Positions 6,957 through 14,311 of a stretch of DNA of 25,898 bases are shown here, piece by piece. How positions within the stretch are numbered: position 1 is the first letter of the stretch; every line of letters starts with the position of its first letter. Location of the stretch: positions 1 through 25,898 of the forward strand of contig JAZRLQ010000001.1 of assembly GCA_045646925.1 (NCBI GenBank), read 5' to 3'. Both the position numbers and the translations under genes were made by a program. The notes under the pieces were generated by a model that saw nothing but the letters and a program-made list of their open reading frames with translations, made no database searches and was not told the DNA's origin. This DNA is from QALR01 sp045646925 (GTDB lineage Bacteria; Bacillota; Clostridia; Oscillospirales; CAG-272).

Positions 6957-7892
6957 ATGGATTTTGAATTTCTTTTTGGGAACGCCGTTTTGAATTTGCC
7001 CGGTTCGTGCGTGTCTTTTCTTGCTTCCGCGTCTGCGGAACAGCTCAGGGTTCTGATCGCTCTTTCGAGTGAAAAGGGTAAAACGGCTGAGGGGCTTTGC
7101 TCGGTGGCGGACGTCTCCGAGGATCGCCTTGCGGAAGCGATTCTTTTTTGGGAAAAAGCGGGCGTTCTTTCCGTTCGTACACCGTTTGCCCCCGTGGAGA
7201 AGGATCCGTACGAGGATGCCTTCACACCGACCTATACGGGCGAGGATATGCTTCGCATCAGCAATTCGAGCGACGTCAGAGAATTGATCGACGTTTGTTC
7301 CGCAATTCTCGGAAAAACCTTTACGCCGACGGAAACGGAGGCGTTGTTCTATCTGTACGATGGATTGCGTCTGGACTTTGAATATATCGTCCGACTCTGC
7401 AAATATTGCCACGATATCGGAAAACCGTCTGTGCGTTATCTGAAAAAGACGGCGATCTCGCTTTATGATAGCGGTACGGTGACGGCGGGCGCGTTGGAGG
7501 CCTTCATTGAAAAGGAAGAGCGCAAAAACGATATGGAATACAAGATCCGCTTGCTTTACGGTATTGGCGAGCGCGCGCTGACACCCGTGGAAAAGCAATG
7601 CGTTTCCCGTTGGGTCATTGATTGGAATTTTCCGTACGAGGTCATTGAGCTCGGCTACTATCAGATGATGTCATCGATCCCTTCGCCGAAGATGTCGTAC
7701 GAGAACAAGATCCTCAACACATGGTTTAACGAGGGCTGTCGCACGAAGGAGGACGTTGAAAACTATCTCCCGAAGGGTAAGGCGCAGTACGACAAGAAGA
7801 AGCAGAAGGAAGCAACGCAAAACGTCGGATTTGATCTGGATGAATTTTTTGCGGCGGCAACGCTCCGCGGAGACGAATCCGAAGGCGCGTAA
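6957..7892 (+). CDS. DnaD-domain replication initiation/primosome protein
   Basis: DnaD-family proteins remodel DNA at origins and restart sites and help load the replicative helicase in Bacillota. This 311-residue protein appears to carry two DnaD_2-type helical domains: roughly 110-180, ending in YLKKTAISLYDSGTVTAGAL, and roughly 190-260, ending in YENKILNTWFNEGCRTKEDV, each with the Y-x3-I/A-x3-W/Y-x3-G-x-x-T pattern. The first 75 residues look like a winged-helix domain. The tail after 265 is charged and disordered-looking. The ATG at 6957 has AAAGGG 7 nt upstream. The helicase loader follows after 54 nt and the DnaA-box cluster precedes, so the pair probably forms a DnaA-linked operon. 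Confidence 0.85.
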   Translation: MDFEFLFGNAVLNLPGSCVSFLASASAEQLRVLIALSSEKGKTAEGLCSVADVSEDRLAEAILFWEKAGVLSVRTPFAPVEKDPYEDAFTPTYTGEDMLRISNSSDVRELIDVCSAILGKTFTPTETEALFYLYDGLRLDFEYIVRLCKYCHDIGKPSVRYLKKTAISLYDSGTVTAGALEAFIEKEERKNDMEYKIRLLYGIGERALTPVEKQCVSRWVIDWNFPYEVIELGYYQMMSSIPSPKMSYENKILNTWFNEGCRTKEDVENYLPKGKAQYDKKKQKEATQNVGFDLDEFFAAATLRGDESEGA

Positions 7893-7946
7893 AAGCGCGG
7901 AATACGAAAGGCAGTGCCGCGAGGCGATTGCAGGACAGGAGTTACT

Positions 7947-8918
7947 ATGGCATACAATGCTGAAAATTACAAGCGCATAGCGGCGCAGTTCAAGGATAAA
8001 AATATGCACGCCAAGCAAGCGGCGGAAGCGAGAAAGGATGAGCTTCACCGGAAGCTTCCTCAGATCGCGGAGATCGATCGCGCGCTTTCGACGACGGGAC
8101 TCCGTATCATGCGCGAGGCGCTGAACGGAAGAGTGGGTCTTGACGAAAGGATTCGCCGTTTGGAAGAGGACAACAATATGCTTCTGGAGGCAAGAGCGGA
8201 ATTGCTTCGCGCCAACGGCTACCCGGCGGATTACAGCGACGTGCATTACGAGTGCGACGAATGCATGGATACGGGCTTTGTAAACGGCAAGATGTGCAAA
8301 TGTCTGCGCAGCGCGTTGAATCATGCCGGTTATGAAAGCTCCGGCGTTCTTCGATTGATCGAAAAGCAAAACTTCGACACCTTCGATCTCAGATATTACG
8401 AAGGTCAGGAGAGGGTGAATATGGAGCGCGTTCTGAACCGCGCAAAAGCCTACGCGGCGCAGTTTGACGGCAACGTTATGCGGAATCTAATGTTCGTCGG
8501 TACGACGGGTCTCGGAAAGACGCATCTTTCCAGCGCGATCGCGAAGGTTCTCATCGAGAATGGTTACGACGTCGTTTATGAAAGCGCGCAGAAGATATTT
8601 GCCGATTTTGAGGCGGAGCGCTTCGGAAGAGTACCTGCGGGCGAAAACAGAACGGCTCGTTATATGGATTGCGATCTGCTGATCATCGACGATCTTGGCA
8701 CGGAAATGCAAACGCAGTTTACCGTTCCGTGTCTGTATAACCTCGTCAACTCCCGCCTGATCGCGGAAAAGAGCATGATCATTTCCACGAACGTGCGAAA
8801 AGAGGAGCTTCTCGCGAAATATTCCGACCGCATTACCTCCCGTTTGTTCGGTGAATTTGAGGTCTGTGTTTTCGCGGGCAAGGATATCCGCAGTCAGAAA
8901 CTCATGAGAAGAAGATAA
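7947..8918 (+). CDS. DnaC/DnaI-type helicase loader ATPase
   Basis: These AAA+ ATPases load the hexameric replicative helicase onto DNA. The 323-residue protein has a helical N-terminal half with a coiled-coil-like stretch (about 20-90), a zinc-binding cluster (C103, C106, C117, C119 in CDECMDTG and MCKC) as in DnaI, and an AAA+ core with Walker A GTTGLGKT (185-192), Walker B LLIIDDLG, and a sensor-1-like ISTN. The ATG at 7947 is chosen for AGGAG 6 nt upstream; a GTG at 7914 in the same frame lacks a site. It lies 54 nt after the DnaD-like gene and ends before a strong terminator. IstB-type transposition helpers share the fold, but no transposase is present. Confidence 0.92.
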   Translation: MAYNAENYKRIAAQFKDKNMHAKQAAEARKDELHRKLPQIAEIDRALSTTGLRIMREALNGRVGLDERIRRLEEDNNMLLEARAELLRANGYPADYSDVHYECDECMDTGFVNGKMCKCLRSALNHAGYESSGVLRLIEKQNFDTFDLRYYEGQERVNMERVLNRAKAYAAQFDGNVMRNLMFVGTTGLGKTHLSSAIAKVLIENGYDVVYESAQKIFADFEAERFGRVPAGENRTARYMDCDLLIIDDLGTEMQTQFTVPCLYNLVNSRLIAEKSMIISTNVRKEELLAKYSDRITSRLFGEFEVCVFAGKDIRSQKLMRRR

Positions 8919-8934
8919 TAATATAAAATAAAAG

Positions 8935-8969
8935 CACCTGCTATCCGTTGGGACAGCAGGTGTTTTTTT
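8935..8969 (+). terminator. intrinsic terminator after the dnaD-dnaC pair
   Basis: Arms CACCTGCT (8935-8942) and AGCAGGTG (8955-8962) extend inward through a mismatch to TCC/GGA, followed by seven Ts (8963-8969). Confidence 0.93.
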
Positions 8970-8975
8970 GCGTTT

Positions 8976-9099
8976 GTGAAGTTTTTGCTATCGCAAAGGT
9001 GAAGCAGCGCAATACGCGCAGTGAAGTTTGGGTATTCACCCAAGTGAAGTTAAGCCTGCTCGGGCAAACTTAGTTCGATCTTGTTCTGTAAACAAGATC
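8976..9099. repeat. GTGAAGTT-linked hairpin array
   Basis: The octamer GTGAAGTT, or its first six bases, recurs at 8976, 8999, 9021 and 9044, a spacing of 23, 22 and 23 bp. Between copies lie different short hairpins: TTTGC-tatc-GCAAA (8984-8997), GCGC-aatac-GCGC (9007-9019), TTGGGT-attc-ACCCAA (9028-9043), and a weaker GCC/GGC one (9055-9065). A last 9-bp hairpin (9077-9099) overlaps the pyrE stop codon and may serve as its 3' structure. The stems differ in sequence, yet spacing and linker are kept, so RNA or DNA structure rather than sequence seems conserved. I see no coding potential. Confidence 0.7.
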
Positions 9100-9772
9100 A
9101 AGCCTTCGGGCCGTATTCTTTGAGGTATGCTCTGATGCGGTCGATGTGGTCGGGGCTGGGGAGTCTTTCGGGATGTGCTTCGAGGTAGTCGATGATATCG
9201 TAAATGGTTACGATGGAGTAAACGGGGAAGCCGTATTCCTTGGTGATCTCTTCCATAGCGCCCATATCGGTTTTACCTCTTTCCATGCGGTTTACCATGA
9301 TGATAACGCCGGAAACCTTTGCGCCCTCGAGGGTCTGCATGGTAGCGAGGCTTTCGCGGATCGCGGTGCCTGCGGTGATAACGTCTTCAACGATGATGAT
9401 CTCTTCGCCGTTCTTCGGAACGAAGCCAACGAATACGCCGCCTTCACCGTGGTCCTTTGCTTCCTTGCGGTTGAAGAAGAAGGGAACGTCGATGTCGTGC
9501 TTTGCGAGCGCTGCTGCAGCGGCTACTGCGATCGGAATACCCTTGTAAGCAGGACCGTAGAGGACGGTGTTCTTGTCAGCGCCGATCTTGTCGAGGTAGC
9601 ACTGCGCGTAGAATTCGCCGAGTCTTTCGATCTGTTTGCCGGTCTTGATGTCGCCTGCATTGATGAAGTAGGGAAGCTTTCTTCCGCTCTTTGCGATGAA
9701 ATCGCCGAATTTCAGTACGCCTGCGTCAAGAAGGAATTCAATAAATTCCGTTTTGTAGTTTTGAGAAATCAT
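9098..9772 (-). CDS. pyrE: orotate phosphoribosyltransferase
   Basis: PyrE joins orotate and PRPP to give orotidine 5'-phosphate in pyrimidine synthesis. The 224-residue protein has the type I phosphoribosyltransferase core, the LYGPAYKGIP block, the catalytic loop region NRKEAKDHGEGG and the PRPP-binding motif IIIVEDVITAGTA (126-138). The ATG at 9772 has AAGGAGAT 8 nt upstream. It stands alone: no other pyr gene is adjacent. Both flanks carry structured repeats with the GTGAAGTT word. No PyrR-type attenuator is evident in the short leader. Confidence 0.97.
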   Translation of the reverse strand: MISQNYKTEFIEFLLDAGVLKFGDFIAKSGRKLPYFINAGDIKTGKQIERLGEFYAQCYLDKIGADKNTVLYGPAYKGIPIAVAAAAALAKHDIDVPFFFNRKEAKDHGEGGVFVGFVPKNGEEIIIVEDVITAGTAIRESLATMQTLEGAKVSGVIIMVNRMERGKTDMGAMEEITKEYGFPVYSIVTIYDIIDYLEAHPERLPSPDHIDRIRAYLKEYGPKA

Positions 9773-9824
9773 GGTGATGATCTCCTTTCTTATTATATAA
9801 TTTTTTTGATAACGAGTTTGTTAT

Positions 9825-9877
9825 GTGAAGTTTGATAAATTTGAAAGTACTGTCAGCGTACAATTTTCAAAATTATC
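9825..9877. repeat. GTGAAGTT plus imperfect long palindrome upstream of pyrE
   Basis: GTGAAGTT (9825-9832) is followed by a long imperfect inverted repeat (9833-9877), GATAAATTTGAAA-GTAC against GTAC-aa-TTTTCAAAATTATC. It resembles one unit of the array on the other side of pyrE, with a larger stem. A small inverted repeat ATAAC/GTTAT (9809-9824) adjoins it. Confidence 0.55.
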
Positions 9878-9888
9878 GAACCGCGTAT

Positions 9889-9966
9889 GGCTCCTTTGTG
9901 TAAAGGGAGCTCCGACGTGAGTCGGTGAGGGATTGTACACGAACCATCCCCGACAGAATCTGTTTT
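9889..9966. repeat. REP-like multi-hairpin intergenic element, probably a truncated copy
   Basis: Successive hairpins are visible: GCTCC-TTT/AAA-GGGAGC (9890-9910), CCGAC-gtga-GTCGG (9912-9925), GGGAT/ATCCC (9929-9950), and ACAGA/TCTGT followed by Ts. From memory, the order GGCTCC...AAAGGGAGC, variable stem, TGAGGGATTG is a dispersed element in many gut Clostridia genomes, usually with a mirrored second half; here the second half looks degenerate. This rests on recall and is not a database result. Confidence 0.5.
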
Positions 9967-10000
9967 TTACAACTTCGTGCTTTCTATCGGATAAGAAATA

Positions 10001-11548
10001 TCAAGAGAAATATTTTCTGTCGAGAGAGCGGAACTGGATCGCTTCCGCGATGTGAGCGCCTTTGATCTCCTCGCTTCCGTCGAGGTCGGCGATCGTTCTT
10101 GCTACACGGAGAATTCTGTCGTAGCCTCGCGCGGAAAGACCGAGACGGTCGAAAGCTTTTTTCAGAATGTTTTCTGCCGCGCCGTCAAGCTTGCAGTATT
10201 TTCGTATTTGTGAGGACGAAAGCGCCGCGTTGCAGTAAAGCTTGGTTTCTCCGCTATATCGCTTTTGTGCGAATGCGCGCGCACGATTGACCTTTTCGAG
10301 AATCATGGCGGAGGTTTCCACGGTGGCATCGGGCTTGTCGGACGCGATCTCCTCGTAAGAGAGCGAGGGCATTTCCACCTGAATATCGATACGGTCGAGA
10401 AGCGGTCCGCTGATACGGGAAAGGTATTTTTTGATATCCGCGGGAGAACAGGTGCATTTCTGCGAGGAATGACCGTAATAACCGCATTTACAGGGGTTCA
10501 TAGCGCATACGAGCATGAAATCGGCGGGAAACGTGACTTTTCCGCTGACACGCGTGATGGTCACGCTCCGGTCTTCGATAGGCTGACGGAGGACCTCCAT
10601 CGCTTGCGTGGAGAATTCGGGAAGCTCGTCCAGAAAGAGAACGCCGTTGTGAGAAAGCGAGATCTCTCCGGGGGACGGGAATTTACCGCCTCCCGCAAGT
10701 CCTGCGGCAGACATGGTGTGGTGCGGCGAACGGAAGGGGCGCTGTGTCAGAAGAGAAACGTTGTCGGGCAAGCATCCGGAAACGGAATGGATCTTGGTCG
10801 TTTCGATGGCTTCCTCCAATGTCAATTTCGGAAGAATGCTCGGCAATCGTTTCGCAAGCATACTTTTCCCCGTGCCGGGAGGTCCGATGAGTAATACGTT
10901 GTGACCGCCGGCTGCTGCGATCTCCAGAGCGCGCTTGGCGCGAGCCTGTCCTTTTACGTCAGCAAAGTCGAGAGAGGCGTTTGCGGATTGGTCTTCAAAT
11001 ACGCTGATATCAAATTTCGTTGCGGATAAGACGGAATCTCCCTTCAGATGAGCGATCAGCTCGCGGACGTTTCGTACTGCGTAAACGGTCGCGCCTTCTG
11101 CAATGGAGGCTTCTTTGGCGTTTTCCGCCGCAATGAAGATCTCTTTCTTTCCGTCTTTTCGTGCGGCAAGACACATGGTGAGCGCGCCTCTGACACTGCG
11201 GATCTCGCCGGAAAGGGAGATCTCGCCGATGAAGCATTTTTCATCCATGGAAATGTGTTCGGGAACGATTCCCGCGCATATCAGAATCGAAATCAGGATC
11301 GCGAGGTCGTAGGAGGAGCCTTCCTTCTTTTTATCAGCGGGAGCCAGATTAACGGTGATTTCCGCGTCGGGAAAGAAAAATCCACTGTTGGTAATGGCGG
11401 CGCGGATTCTTTCTTTCGATTCCTTGATCGCCGCGTCGGGAAGTCCGACGATATTGAAAGCAGGTAGTCTGTCGTTTGCGTTACATTCTACAGTGACGGA
11501 ATAACCTTCGATGCCAAAAAATCCCGCACCAAATACTTTTGATAGCAT
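10001..11548 (-). CDS. comM: ComM/YifB-family AAA+ ATPase (Mg-chelatase-like)
   Basis: The ComM family are hexameric helicases that aid branch migration of incoming DNA during natural transformation where tested; in many bacteria the role is unknown. The 515-residue protein has the N-terminal ChlI-like domain (about 20-140, with VGLPDAAIKESKERIRAA), Walker A IGPPGTGKS (221-229), Walker B GVLFLDELPEF, the AMNPCKCGYYG...CTCS putative zinc cluster and a C-terminal helical lid (LSARGYDRILRVARTIADL). The start at 11548 is set by GGAGG 7 nt upstream; the longer reading back to 11713 has no site and overlaps the promoter. It is divergent from clpC. No other competence gene is in the window. Confidence 0.94.
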   Translation of the reverse strand: MLSKVFGAGFFGIEGYSVTVECNANDRLPAFNIVGLPDAAIKESKERIRAAITNSGFFFPDAEITVNLAPADKKKEGSSYDLAILISILICAGIVPEHISMDEKCFIGEISLSGEIRSVRGALTMCLAARKDGKKEIFIAAENAKEASIAEGATVYAVRNVRELIAHLKGDSVLSATKFDISVFEDQSANASLDFADVKGQARAKRALEIAAAGGHNVLLIGPPGTGKSMLAKRLPSILPKLTLEEAIETTKIHSVSGCLPDNVSLLTQRPFRSPHHTMSAAGLAGGGKFPSPGEISLSHNGVLFLDELPEFSTQAMEVLRQPIEDRSVTITRVSGKVTFPADFMLVCAMNPCKCGYYGHSSQKCTCSPADIKKYLSRISGPLLDRIDIQVEMPSLSYEEIASDKPDATVETSAMILEKVNRARAFAQKRYSGETKLYCNAALSSSQIRKYCKLDGAAENILKKAFDRLGLSARGYDRILRVARTIADLDGSEEIKGAHIAEAIQFRSLDRKYFS

Positions 11549-11587
11549 TTTACGCCTCCATTCTGGATATAATGATACTGTATATTC

Positions 11588-11616
11588 ATTATATACCAAA
11601 ATCGGAAAAAACGCAA
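11588..11616 (-). promoter_or_regulatory. probable promoter of comM
   Basis: On the minus strand TATAAT (11588-11593) lies 17 nt from TTGCGT (11611-11616). The -10 is perfect and the -35 poor, so weak or activator-assisted expression is likely. I see no CtsR-type heptad repeat for clpC on the other strand. Confidence 0.5.
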
Positions 11617-11669
11617 GATACTTTTCGGAAACTCCTGAAAGGAAATCGTGCATATGGAGGAATTGCGAT

Positions 11670-14111
11670 TTGATACAGAATAAATTTACGCCGACGGCGA
11701 AAAATGCGCTCAAGAGCGCTTCTTCGGAAGCGGGCTTGCTTGGGCATACCTATATCGGTACGGAGCATTTGCTCCTTGCTATGACGAAGGACAATGAAAG
11801 TGTGGGCGGGGGCATTTTGCTGGCGCGCGGAATCGAGTACGAGCCGTTGAAAAGGCTGATCCGTGAAATTTCGGGCTCCGGCGCGCAAACGCATCCGGAT
11901 TCTGCGGATATGACGCCCGCGCTCAGAAGAGTGATCGAGCTTTCCTCGGGAATGGCGGAAAAATACGGACATTCGTTGATCGGCACGGAGGATCTTCTGC
12001 TCGCAATGCTTCAGGAAAAGGAATCGGTGGCGGTGAAGCTTCTGATCGCGCAGAATATCAGCATAAACGAGCTGCAGACCGATATCATTTCCTTTTTCGG
12101 TGACATCGGTGGTGAGGCGGATGTGATGACGAAAAAGCCGAAGACCTCGCTTTCCGCGATCGGACAGTTTGGAAGAGATCTGACGGCGTACGCTTCGATG
12201 GGGCTTCTCGATCCCATCATCGGCAGAGCGGCAGAGACTGAGCGGGTGATCCAGATCCTTTCGCGCAGAACGAAAAACAACCCCTGCTTGATTGGAGAGC
12301 CGGGCGTTGGAAAAACGGCGGTCGTGGAGGGACTTGCCGAAAGGATCGCTTCGGGAACGGTTCCGGATAATCTCTCGGAGAAGACGGTGATCGCGCTGGA
12401 TATCAGCGCAATGATCGCGGGCGCAAAATATCGCGGCGAATTCGAAGACCGATTGAAGAAGGTCATGGAAGAGGTGATGAAAAACAGAAACATCATTCTT
12501 TTTATCGACGAGATCCATACGATCGTGGGAGCGGGCGCGGCGGAAGGCGCCGTGGATGCCGCCAATATTTTGAAGCCTGCACTTGCCAGAGGCGAATTGC
12601 AGGTGATCGGCGCGACGACGACCGCGGAATTCCGAAGACACATCGAAAAGGACGCCGCGTTGGAACGGCGCTTTCAGTCCGTTCTGGTCGCAGAACCGAC
12701 TCACGAGGAGACATTCGAAATTCTGCGTGGCTTACGCTTCAAGTATGAAAATCACCACAAGATCGTGATTCCCGACGAGGCGCTGGAGGCTGCAGTTCGA
12801 TATTCCGTGCGATATATTCCGGAGAGATTTTTGCCCGACAAGGCGATCGATCTGATCGACGAGGCCGCGTCAAAAAAGCGGCTGGACAGCTATTCCGTAT
12901 CTCCGGGCATTTCCGCATATGAAACGGAGATACGGGAATTGACGGAGGAAAAGGAAAATGCGATCCGTGAACAAAAATTCGATCTGGCGATGAAATACAG
13001 AGAGCGTCTGGGAGAGACGGAACGGGCGTTGAAGGCGGAAAAGGAAAAGCTTCGAAGAGAGAAGGAGAGCCGTCGGATCGCGATCAGCGCGGATGACGTT
13101 GCCGAGGTCGTGACCGCCTGGACGAAGATCCCCGTGAAGAAGCTCGTGGATTCGGCGAGCGAAAGGCTTTTGCATTTGGAGGATCTGCTCGGGAACCGTA
13201 TCGTCGGGCAGGACAAAGCGGTTTCTGCCGTGGCAAGAGCGATCCGCAGAGGAAGAGTGGGGCTCGGGGATCCCGTAAGACCCATATGCTCACTGCTTTT
13301 TATGGGACCCACGGGAGTGGGGAAGACGGAGCTTGCTTCCTCCGTTGCGACAATCGTTTTCGGCTCGGAGAAGGCGCTCATTCGTCTGGATATGAGCGAA
13401 TATATGGAAAAGCACAGCGTTTCCAAGCTGATCGGGTCGCCGCCCGGCTACGTTGGTTACGACGAAGGCGGCGGTCTGACGGAAAAGGTTCGTCGGTCTC
13501 CGTATTCCGTGATCCTTTTCGACGAGATCGAAAAAGCGCATCCCGATATATTCGGATTGCTTCTGCAGATTTTGGATAACGGCGCTTTGACGGATTCCTC
13601 GGGACATACGGCGAATTTTAAAAATACCATCATCATTCTGACGACCAATATCGGAAGCGGTGAGCATGAGCATAGCGGCATACTTGGATTTTCCACGCAA
13701 AACGGAAGCGCTGGTGAACGAGAGCAACGCATGAAATCGCTACGGGAATGCTTTCGTCCGGAATTGATCAATCGTATCGACGAGATCGTCATTTTTGATA
13801 CGCTTTCGCGTGAAAGCGTGCTTGCCATTGCCGAAAAAATGCTCGTGGACGTAAGTGAACGGATCCGTTCGCTCGGAGTGGATGCGGAATTCGATAAGAG
13901 CGTTTCGGAAATGCTCGCGGATTGCGCGGACGTCGCAAGATACGGCGCAAGACCGCTTCGAAGGGAGATCTTTTCGAAGATCGAGGATGCCTTTTCTCTT
14001 TGGATGCTCGACGGCAAGCTTCTTCCCGGAGATCGCGTTACCGTTTTTGCGAAAAACGGCGCGATCGCTTTTGAAAAGCAAAGCTCGGACAAAGATATTT
14101 CGCGCTTGTAG
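11670..14111 (+). CDS. clpC: ClpC-type AAA+ unfoldase (TTG start)
   Basis: ClpC unfolds proteins and feeds them to ClpP. The 813-residue product has two Clp_N repeats (about 5-70 and 80-145), NBD1 with Walker A GEPGVGKT (209-216) and Walker B ILFIDEIHT, a UVR-like middle segment (REQKFDLAMKYRERL), NBD2 with GPTGVGKTE and VILFDEIEKAHPD, and an LGF tripeptide (ILGFSTQNG) suited to ClpP docking. The glutamates that bind phospho-arginine in Bacillus ClpC (E32, E106) are present as E32 (GTEHLLL) and E107 (GTEDLLL). Translation must begin at the TTG (11670): GGAGG lies 9 nt upstream and the upstream in-frame ATG (11511) is inside comM. ctsR, mcsA and mcsB, the usual neighbours, are missing. Confidence 0.94.
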   Translation: MIQNKFTPTAKNALKSASSEAGLLGHTYIGTEHLLLAMTKDNESVGGGILLARGIEYEPLKRLIREISGSGAQTHPDSADMTPALRRVIELSSGMAEKYGHSLIGTEDLLLAMLQEKESVAVKLLIAQNISINELQTDIISFFGDIGGEADVMTKKPKTSLSAIGQFGRDLTAYASMGLLDPIIGRAAETERVIQILSRRTKNNPCLIGEPGVGKTAVVEGLAERIASGTVPDNLSEKTVIALDISAMIAGAKYRGEFEDRLKKVMEEVMKNRNIILFIDEIHTIVGAGAAEGAVDAANILKPALARGELQVIGATTTAEFRRHIEKDAALERRFQSVLVAEPTHEETFEILRGLRFKYENHHKIVIPDEALEAAVRYSVRYIPERFLPDKAIDLIDEAASKKRLDSYSVSPGISAYETEIRELTEEKENAIREQKFDLAMKYRERLGETERALKAEKEKLRREKESRRIAISADDVAEVVTAWTKIPVKKLVDSASERLLHLEDLLGNRIVGQDKAVSAVARAIRRGRVGLGDPVRPICSLLFMGPTGVGKTELASSVATIVFGSEKALIRLDMSEYMEKHSVSKLIGSPPGYVGYDEGGGLTEKVRRSPYSVILFDEIEKAHPDIFGLLLQILDNGALTDSSGHTANFKNTIIILTTNIGSGEHEHSGILGFSTQNGSAGEREQRMKSLRECFRPELINRIDEIVIFDTLSRESVLAIAEKMLVDVSERIRSLGVDAEFDKSVSEMLADCADVARYGARPLRREIFSKIEDAFSLWMLDGKLLPGDRVTVFAKNGAIAFEKQSSDKDISRL

Positions 14112-14118
14112 AAAAAGG

Positions 14119-14153
14119 GGCGTTGTATTTGTTTACAACGCCTTAATTTTTTT
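14119..14153 (+). terminator. intrinsic terminator of clpC
   Basis: A perfect 9-bp stem (GGCGTTGTA, 14119-14127, against 14134-14142) with a 6-nt loop is followed by TTAATTTTTTT, 7 bases after the clpC stop. Confidence 0.93.
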
Positions 14154-14184
14154 GTCACAAAGTTCCGAAATGAATGAAATTATA

Positions 14185-14213
14185 TTGACAATACGATCGT
14201 TTGGGTGTATAAT
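14185..14213 (+). promoter_or_regulatory. perfect-consensus sigma-A promoter of the CvpA-like gene
   Basis: TTGACA (14185-14190) and TATAAT (14208-14213) with a 17-nt spacer match the consensus at all twelve positions. The leader is about 90 nt. This predicts strong constitutive transcription of the downstream gene. Confidence 0.93.
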
Positions 14214-14311
14214 ACAATACAAATGTCTTATTTTGGGAGTGAAAATAAATTCCTTCCCGGAAGACGTTGATTGCAAAACAGTTATAAAAATTACATTTGG
14301 AGGTTTGAACA

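Noticed and set aside
7947..8918. IstB helper of an insertion sequence
   Set aside because: No transposase or terminal inverted repeats are nearby, and the zinc cluster and DnaD-like partner fit a helicase loader.
8976..9099. Possible small CRISPR array
   Set aside because: The repeat word is only 6-8 bp, the intervals are hairpins about 14-17 bp long, and no cas gene is present.
9780..9797. TATAAT on the minus strand (9792-9797) as the pyrE promoter
   Set aside because: The implied transcript start would fall in the ribosome binding site, and no -35 hexamer is present at the right distance.
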